Origin: Chloroflexota bacterium
GTDB taxonomy: Bacteria; Chloroflexota; Limnocylindria; P2-11E
Length of the DNA: 7,644 bases
Assembly (NCBI GenBank): GCA_025350745.1
Contig: JANXXG010000042.1
Coordinates: 1 to 7,644, forward strand
Reading direction: 5' to 3'
Both the position numbers and the translations under genes were made by a program. Each line of letters opens with the position of its first letter. Positions within the stretch are counted from its first letter, which is position 1. The notes below the pieces were generated by a model. That model made no database searches, had not been told where the DNA came from, and was given only the letters and a program-made list of their open reading frames with translations. Positions 1 through 7,644 of this stretch are shown here, in pieces.

Positions 1-504
1 CAGGTTGCCGGTCGGCTCGTCGGCGATGAACAGCCGTGGGTTGTGAACCAGGGCCCGCGCGATTGCGGTTCGCTGCTGCTCGCCGCCGGATAGCTGTCCG
101 GGCAGCTGGTCCGCCTGGCCGGTCAGGCCGACCACTCGTAGCACGCGGTCGACGGCGGGGATGATCTGCCGTCGCGGAGTCCCGGTGACCTCGAGCGCAA
201 AGCCGACGTTATCTCGCACCGTCTTGTTCGGCAGGAGCTTGAAGTCCTGGAACACGACGCCGACGAGTCGGCGCAGGTGCGGGATCTGCGAGCGACGAAG
301 GAGCGCGACATCCTTGCCATCGACGATCACATGGCCGGTCGTCGGGAGCTCTTCGCGGATCAGCAGGCGGATGATGGTCGACTTGCCCGCACCGGAGGAT
401 CCGACCAGGAAGGCGAAGTCCCCCTGATCGATGCGCAGGTCAACGTCCTGCAGCGCAGCGGTCCCATTGGGGTAGCGCTTGCTGACGTCATCCAGGCGGA
501 TCAA
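1..504 (-). CDS. ftsE: FtsE, cell-division ABC-type ATPase (N-terminal part, runs off left edge)
   Basis: This is the ATPase of the FtsEX divisome complex. With the membrane protein FtsX it couples ATP hydrolysis to activation of peptidoglycan hydrolases at the septum. The 168 codons present read M(TTG)IRLDDVSKRYPNG and then show Walker A GSSGAGKST (residues 35-43), Q-loop VVFQDFKLLPNKTV (from about 83, Gln86), signature LSGGEQQR (138-145) and Walker B LFIADEP (158-164, Glu163). The VFQDF-LLPNKTV-NV-FALEVTG stretch is characteristic of FtsE rather than LolD or MacB ATPases. About 60 residues of a typical 225-230 residue protein are missing beyond the window. The start is inferred: no in-frame ATG exists near the conserved beginning, and TTG at 504 gives the usual MI(R/E) opening behind a GAGGAGAGGG sequence. 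It lies 168 bases after gyrA on the same strand; ftsX is expected further left. Confidence 0.9.
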   Translation of the reverse strand, partial: MIRLDDVSKRYPNGTAALQDVDLRIDQGDFAFLVGSSGAGKSTIIRLLIREELPTTGHVIVDGKDVALLRRSQIPHLRRLVGVVFQDFKLLPNKTVRDNVGFALEVTGTPRRQIIPAVDRVLRVVGLTGQADQLPGQLSGGEQQRTAIARALVHNPRLFIADEPTGNL

Positions 505-515
505 ATCCCTGTGTT

Positions 516-525
516 CCCTCTCCTC
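516..525 (-). promoter_or_regulatory. Ribosome binding site for ftsE
   Basis: The purine run GAGGAGAGGG ends 11 bases before the TTG codon at 504. It supports that start in a frame that otherwise stays open upstream without an ATG. Confidence 0.5.
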
Positions 526-540
526 AACATGCGCGCCCAG

Positions 541-560
541 GCCACGAAAGCTTCCCTGGC
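541..560. promoter_or_regulatory. Operator-like imperfect dyad upstream of ftsE
   Basis: The 20-base stretch GCCACGAAAGCTTCCCTGGC matches its own reverse complement at 16 of 20 positions, with outer arms GCCA/TGGC and centre AAGCTT. It lies 36 bases before the ftsE start and just downstream of a weak possible -10 element, where a repressor could act. The symmetry alone is not rare enough to prove a binding site. Confidence 0.2.
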
Positions 561-564
561 ATGG

Positions 565-594
565 ACCGTAACGGGGCAAGCGGGGAGGGCGCAA
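565..594 (-). promoter_or_regulatory. Weak candidate promoter for ftsE
   Basis: On the minus strand TTGCGC (594-589) is followed after 18 bases by TACGGT (570-565). Only the TTG of the -35 and the TA...T of the -10 match the housekeeping consensus. The position would give a leader of about 55 bases. This is the best sigma-70-like pair I could find in the gap, but it is weak. Confidence 0.2.
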
Positions 595-613
595 CGGGTT
601 TTGGTGGCGATTT

Positions 614-649
614 CGTACTGTCTTCGCCCGTTACACGGAAGAACGTACG
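614..649 (-). terminator. Imperfect hairpin after gyrA, possible terminator without a U-tract
   Basis: On the minus strand three short helices stack into one hairpin. CGTAC pairs with GTACG, TCTTC pairs with GAAGA after a 2x2 mismatch, and CCGT pairs with ACGG around a GTA loop, with a GC bulge. That is 14 base pairs in 36 bases, beginning 23 bases after the gyrA stop. The 3' side continues AAATCGCC rather than a T-run, so it is not a classic intrinsic terminator. It could end the gyrase message by another route, protect the mRNA 3' end, or be chance. Confidence 0.35.
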
Positions 650-672
650 CCTCGCGGACAGTTCGCCGCGGT

Positions 673-3657
673 CTAGGCGGTCGTCAGTCCGAGGGCCGGC
701 TGCGACGGGCGCGTGGTCGCGAACGTCGCGATGGACGCGATCTTCGCTTCACCGGTGGCCATTACCTTCACGCCCTGGGTCGCGCGGCCGAGCACGCGGA
801 TCTGGTCGATCGGCACGCGGATCACGACCCCGTTCGTCGAGATGAGCAGGATCTCCTCGCTCTTCTCATCGATGACCTGGATCGCCGCGACGTTGCCGGT
901 CTTCGCCGTCACCGACGCGAGGATCACCCCCTGCCCGCCGCGGTTGTGCGTCGGGAAGTCATCGACCTCGGTCCGCTTGCCGTAACCATTCTCCGTTACA
1001 GAGAGCACCTCGGTGCGCGCGGAGACGACGCCCATGCCGATGACCTCGTCGCCCTTCGCGAGCCGGATGCCGGTGACCCCCTGGGTCTGTCGGCCCATCG
1101 GCCGCGCGTCGGTCGCCTTGAACGTAACGGCCTTGCCCTTCTTGGTCGCCAGCACGATGCGGTCCTTGTCGCCGGCACCGGCGACCCAGGCGAGCTGGTC
1201 GTCCGTACGGAGCTCGATGGCGATGAGACCGGCGCGCCGGACATTGCCGTACTCGGAGAGCGGCGTCTTCTTCACGAAGCCCTTGCGCGTCGCCATCACG
1301 AGGTATGGAGCCGTCGAGCCGTCGCGGATCGCGATGAGCGCGGAGACGCGCTCGCCGGTCTGCATCGCCTCGAGGATGTTCTGGATCGGCGTTCCTTTCG
1401 CGGTGCGGCTCGCGTCGGGGACCTCAAAGACCTTGATCGCGAACACACGGCCGCGATCGGTGAAGACATGGAGCCGGTCGTGGTTTCGCGCCACCACGAG
1501 ATGGTCCACATCGTCCTCGTCACGCGTCGACATGCCGATGACCCCGCGGCCGCCGCGATGCTGGGCCTTGTACGTGGAGAGCGGCATGCGCTTCACGTAG
1601 TTGCGGGTGGACAGCGAGATGACGACATCTTCGTCGGCAACGAGGTCCTGATCGGTGAGCTCGCGGTTGAGGTCATCGAGGATCTTCGTGCGGCGGTCAT
1701 CCCCATACTTCGCCGCGAGCTCGTCCATGTCCTGCTTGATGAGGAACAGGATCTTGCGCGGGTTGCCGAGGATCGACTCGAGCTCGGCGATGAGCGTGAT
1801 GGTCTCGCGGTACTCGTCCTCGACCTTCTGGCGCTCGAGCCCCGTGAGCCGGCGCAGCTGCATCTCGAGGATGGCCTTCGCCTGGATCTCGGACAACGAG
1901 AACTTTTCGCGCAGGTTGGCGAGGGCGGTCTCCGGCGTCTTGCTCGCCCGGATCGTCTTCACGATCTCGTCGATGTTGTCGAGGGCGATCTTGAAGCCTT
2001 CGAGGATGTGGGCCCGATCCTTCGCCTTGCGGAGGTCGAACTCCGTCCGCCGCTTGATGACCTGCTTGCGGTAGTCGATGAAGTGCTGGAGCACGTCCTT
2101 CAGGGACAGCGTCTTGGGCGATGAGTCGACGAGCGCGAGCATGTTCAGGTTGAACGCCGACTGCATCGAGGTGTGCTTGTACAGGTTGTTCAGCACGCGT
2201 TCGTAGTTGTCGTCGCGCTTGATCTCGATGACGATCCGCATGCCGTCGCGGTCGCTCTCGTCCCTGATGTCGGAGATACCCGCCATCCGCTTCGACGTCA
2301 CGAGGTCGGCGATCTTCTCGATGAGGCTCGCCTTGTTCACGGCATACGGCAGCTCGGTGACGATGATGTACTCGCGGCCGCCCTTGCCTTCCTCGCGGTT
2401 CGCCTTCGCGCGCATGAGGATCCGCCCGCGGCCGTTGGCGTAGGCACGGCGGATCGCATCGACCCGCTCGATGGCGCCGGTCTCCACATTCTTCTGCTCT
2501 TCAAAGCGGTAGATGAGGCCGCCGCCGGGGAAGTCCGGTCCGAGGACGGTCTCGCACAGGTCGTCGTTCGTGAGATCCGGGTCGTCGACGAGCCGCTTCA
2601 CGGCGGTGGTGACCTCGCCGAGATGATGGGGCGGGATGTTGCTCGCCATCCCCACGGCGATCCCGGTCGAGCCATTGATCAGGAGGTTCGGCACCCGAGC
2701 CGGCAGCACCGTTGGCTGGACATGCCGGCTGTCGTAGTTCGGATACCAGTCGACGGTCTCCTTATCGATGTCGGCGAGGAGCTCCGCCGCGATCGCCGCC
2801 GGACGGGCTTCTGTGTATCTCATGGCCGCCGGTGGATCGTCGTCGATCGAGTTGTGGACGAAGATCCCGGCGGCGAGCGCGAAATTCTGGGTCACGTCGA
2901 CCGTGAGGTCGTACACGTCCGCCTTGCCGTCCGGCGTGACCGAGGTCACGACCTGCGACAGGCTCGCCGGGATCGGGAACGCGCCGGTCCGGTGGAGGCG
3001 CTCGGGGATCGCGGTACGCGCGAAGGGCATGAGCTGATCCTTCGCCTTGAGCTTGGCGGCCTCACGGTAGGTGCCGTCCCGGAGCATGAACCGGTGGTCT
3101 GGCGTGCACACGATCTCCTGGCCGGCGACGAGTGTCACCTTGACGACCGTGGCGTTCCGCTTCACCAGTCGCGGCGCGCGCAACGGCTTGATCCGAACGT
3201 TGCGGTGCGCGTCGACGGTGAAGATCTCGGCGCGAACGCCGCGGTGGACCATCTCGACGAGCTCGACGAACGTCCGCTGTTCACCGTTCACGAGCTCCAC
3301 CTTCGTGTCGCCGGAGAAGCAGCCGAAGTTCCCCTGCCCCTGGATCGGCGGGTAGCGCATCGTGAAGTCCTGAGCGAAGCGCGCGAGGGCGTCGTAGATC
3401 GGCACATCACCATGCGGGTGGTACTTCCCCATCACGTCGCCGACGATCGCCGCCGACTTCCGGAACGGACGGTCGCTCCGCAGACCCATCTCGTGCATGG
3501 TCCAGAGGATCCGGCGCTGCACCGGCTTCAGTCCGTCGCGGACATCCGGGAGGGCGCGCGCGACGATGACGGTCATCGCGTAGTCGAGATATGCCTTCCG
3601 CATCTCGACCTGCAGGTCGACGTTCACGATGCGCTCGTTCTTCGGTTCTTCGATCAC
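673..3657 (-). CDS. gyrA: DNA gyrase subunit A, interrupted by an in-frame mini-intein
   Basis: GyrA is the DNA-breaking and rejoining subunit of gyrase (A2B2), which introduces negative supercoils using ATP hydrolysed by GyrB. The precursor is 994 residues. Removing the intein (113-269) leaves 837, normal for GyrA. In order: N-terminal winged-helix DNA gate (SYLDYAM-like [27 protein letters not shown], 23-49), quinolone region [10 protein letters not shown] (80-89), catalytic MRYTEAR with Tyr281, tower and coiled coil to about 665, then the C-terminal DNA-wrapping propeller. The GyrA-box QHRGGRG (699-705) separates it from ParC. There is no E. coli-style acidic tail. The start is GTG at 3657, with GAGGAG 11 bases upstream, overlapping the thioesterase stop as GTGA, so translational coupling is likely. 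Unusual: Val85-Pro86 replace E. coli Ser83-Ala84, and the second GyrA-box residue is His. The stop is TAG at 673-675. Confidence 0.97.
   Translation of the reverse strand: [994 protein letters not shown]
2851..3321 (-). other. GyrA mini-intein, 157 residues, no homing endonuclease
   Basis: A protein-splicing element lies inside GyrA, residues Cys113 to Asn269. Visible motifs are block A [14 protein letters not shown] with nucleophile Cys1; block B [12 protein letters not shown] with the TxxH pair (intein Thr73, His76); block F [17 protein letters not shown]; and block G GIFVHN with penultimate His156 and terminal Asn157, followed by extein Ser270. All residues for the standard Cys/Asn/+1 Ser reaction are present, so splicing is expected. 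The exteins rejoin as [21 protein letters not shown], matching E. coli [10 protein letters not shown]. Only about 20-25 residues separate the block-B half from the C-terminal half, leaving no room for LAGLIDADG or other endonuclease motifs. The insertion corresponds to E. coli Gly110/Ser111. Mycobacterial GyrA inteins sit instead between Tyr and Thr of MRY/TEAR. Confidence 0.93.
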
Positions 3658-4183
3658 GTTCGTGCGTGCTCCTCTACCTGCGAATGGGTCTCCGCCTCTA
3701 TGGCGGCGCGCACGCGCGCGAACGCCTCATCGGTACGCGAGTAACGGCGCTCGAGCTCCGCCCGCCGCTCGTCGGGCATCCGCAGGAACAGCGCTGTCCC
3801 TTCGGCGAGGACTTCGCCGTCGGCGGCGCGGGCCACGGTGCCCCTTGTCTCGATGCCCCGGCCGCGGTCGCGCGCGACCTCGCCATTGATGATCAGCTCC
3901 TCGCCGATCGGGACCGGTCGCTTGAACGTGACGGCGATCTTCGCGGTCACGCCCCAGATGCCCTGTTGGAAGATCGCCCAGCCCATCGTCTCGTCGAGGA
4001 GCGCGGTGACGATCCCGCCGTGCAGCGCGCCGTCATAGCCCTGGTGGCGCTGCACGCCGGTGTAGCGCGCGGTCGCGCGGTCGGCCGACACGTCGAAATC
4101 GAGCTGCAGGCCGGACGGGTTGAGGCGGCCGCACGCGAAGCACCAGTGCTCGAAGTCGATCCCGAGGTCCAACAAGCGCGCCA

Positions 4184-4184
<1 letters not shown>
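3654..4184 (-). CDS. PaaI/hotdog-fold thioesterase-family protein
   Basis: A 176-residue single-domain protein of the hotdog acyl-CoA thioesterase superfamily (4HBT/PaaI-like), presumably cytosolic and hydrolysing an acyl-CoA; the substrate cannot be read from sequence. Support comes from the N-terminal WCFACGRLNPSGLQL motif (Cys15, Cys18, then NPSGL), seen in many PaaI-like members; HGGIVTALLDETMGWAI (55-71), the usual HGG with a following Asp/Glu (Asp64-Glu65) on the central helix; and VTFKRPVPIGEELIINGEV (85-103), the typical second half. There is no signal peptide or membrane segment. The C-terminal 40 residues are charged and helical. The start is ATG at 4184, sharing its A with the gyrB stop (TAATG). 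A longer in-frame start at 4226 would overlap gyrB by 43 bases and adds nothing conserved. The stop overlaps the gyrA GTG. Its position between the gyrase subunit genes is odd, and a role in topology is not implied. Confidence 0.85.
3669..3674 (-). promoter_or_regulatory. Ribosome binding site for gyrA
   Basis: GAGGAG lies inside the end of the thioesterase gene, 11 bases before the GTG at 3657. It supports the GTG start. The next in-frame Met, residue 19, would cut into the conserved N-terminus. Confidence 0.55.
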
Positions 4185-7172
<2,988 letters not shown>

Positions 7173-7173
<1 letters not shown>

Positions 7174-7644
7174 TACGCCCCCACTCCGCCCAACGCGATC
7201 GGCACGCGGGCCTGGAGGCGCATCGAGATCTCCTGCGCCAGGTCGCTGTAGGCCTGCGCCGCGCGCGAGCCGGGGTCGTAGACATTGATCGGCTGTCCGT
7301 GGCTCGGCGCCTCGGCAAGGCGCACGGCCCGCGGGATCCGGACGCGGGCCACGAGCTCCGGGAAGTGCCGGATGACCTCCTCGGTGACCTGCATGGACAG
7401 CCGGTTGCGGCGGTCCTCCATGGTCAGGACGATCGCGAGCACCTCGAGCTTCGCGTTCAGGCGCTGGCGGACCGCCTCAATGGTGGCCAGGAGCTGCGCA
7501 AGACCCTCCAGCGCGTAGTACTCGCACTGGACGGGAATGAGCACCGCATCGGCCGCCGCCAAGGCGTTGACGGTCAACAGGCCAAGCGACGGCGGGCAGT
7601 CGATAAGGACCGTGTCGTACTCCTTCTCAGATCGAAGCGCTTCG
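7173..7644 (-). CDS. parA: Chromosome-partitioning ATPase ParA/Soj (C-terminal part, runs off right edge)
   Basis: ParA is the partner ATPase of ParB. It binds DNA non-specifically in its ATP dimer form and is stimulated by the ParB N-terminus to move the ParB-parS complex. The visible 156 residues begin EALRSEKEYDTVLIDCPPSLGLLTVNALAAADAVL, the Walker B/switch II region (DTVLIDCPPSLG). They continue with IPVQCEYYALEGL, TMEDRRNRLSMQVTEEV and RIPRAVRLAEAPSHGQPINVYDPGSRAAQAY, all diagnostic of chromosomal Soj-type ParA. The N-terminal half with the deviant Walker A KGG motif lies beyond the window. The codon at 7577-7575 is TTG but is internal, since the conserved sequence continues unbroken to the edge. 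The stop TAG overlaps the parB GTG by one base. Confidence 0.95.

Noticed and set aside
653..670. CGCGG/CCGCG hairpin directly after the gyrA stop, as an intrinsic terminator
   Set aside because: Only five base pairs with an eight-base loop, and the T-rich bases come about ten positions too late. The hairpin at 614-649 is the better candidate.
277..2124. Long plus-strand open frame (615 codons) opposite gyrA
   Set aside because: It reads Arg/Asp/Val/Leu-rich sequence with no recognisable domain, opposite a certain gyrA. GC-rich codons on one strand keep the opposite frame free of stops.
2851..3321. The GyrA insert as an assembly artefact or a group I/II intron
   Set aside because: It stays in frame, has every protein-splicing motif, and rejoins the extein exactly at a conserved motif. 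No frameshift or intron boundary is needed.
673..3657. Possibility that the gyrA/gyrB pair is topoisomerase IV (parC/parE)
   Set aside because: The C-terminal domain carries a GyrA-box (QHRGGRG) and a full propeller, which point to gyrase.
2173..3744. Plus-strand open frame of 523 codons opposite gyrA and its intein
   Set aside because: It spans gyrA, the intein and part of the thioesterase antisense, with low-complexity composition and no conserved motif. It is a coding shadow.

Overview
The window is GC-rich, densely coding bacterial chromosome. All recognisable genes lie on the minus strand. In transcription order (right to left) they are: a partial parA/soj, parB, gyrB, a small hotdog-fold thioesterase, an intein-containing gyrA, and, after a 168-base gap, the 5' part of ftsE, which runs off the left edge. 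The gene content is purely chromosomal: segregation, DNA topology and division. There are no transposases, tRNAs or CRISPR repeats. Taxonomy cannot be fixed from this sequence. High GC, GTG/TTG starts and the style of the GyrA and ParB proteins suit an uncultivated soil-type lineage such as Chloroflexota or a relative, held with low confidence.

The five genes from parA to gyrA form one tightly packed unit. parA and parB share one base (TAGTG). parB and gyrB are 8 bases apart, with the gyrB ribosome binding site lying across the parB stop codon. gyrB and the thioesterase share one base (TAATG). The thioesterase and gyrA overlap by four bases (GTGA). I see no terminator or promoter inside the unit, so co-transcription and translational coupling are likely. 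This puts the ParABS centromere proteins and both gyrase subunits under one message, with an apparent metabolic enzyme wedged between the two subunits.

The most notable element is a 157-residue mini-intein in GyrA. It lies between the Gly and Ser of the QGNFG/SID motif, 11 residues before the catalytic tyrosine. The well-known mycobacterial GyrA inteins sit at a different place, directly after that tyrosine. All splicing motifs are intact and there is no room for a homing endonuclease.

Several catalytic or drug-linked positions carry unusual residues. GyrA has Val-Pro where E. coli has Ser83-Ala84. GyrB has EGNSAGG where EGDSAGG is usual (E. coli Asp426), and Val where E. coli has Glu50. ParB has GHRR in place of GERR in its CTP-binding box. 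The gap before ftsE holds a three-part imperfect hairpin, an operator-like dyad, a weak possible promoter and a very short upstream reading frame that ends on the ftsE TTG start.
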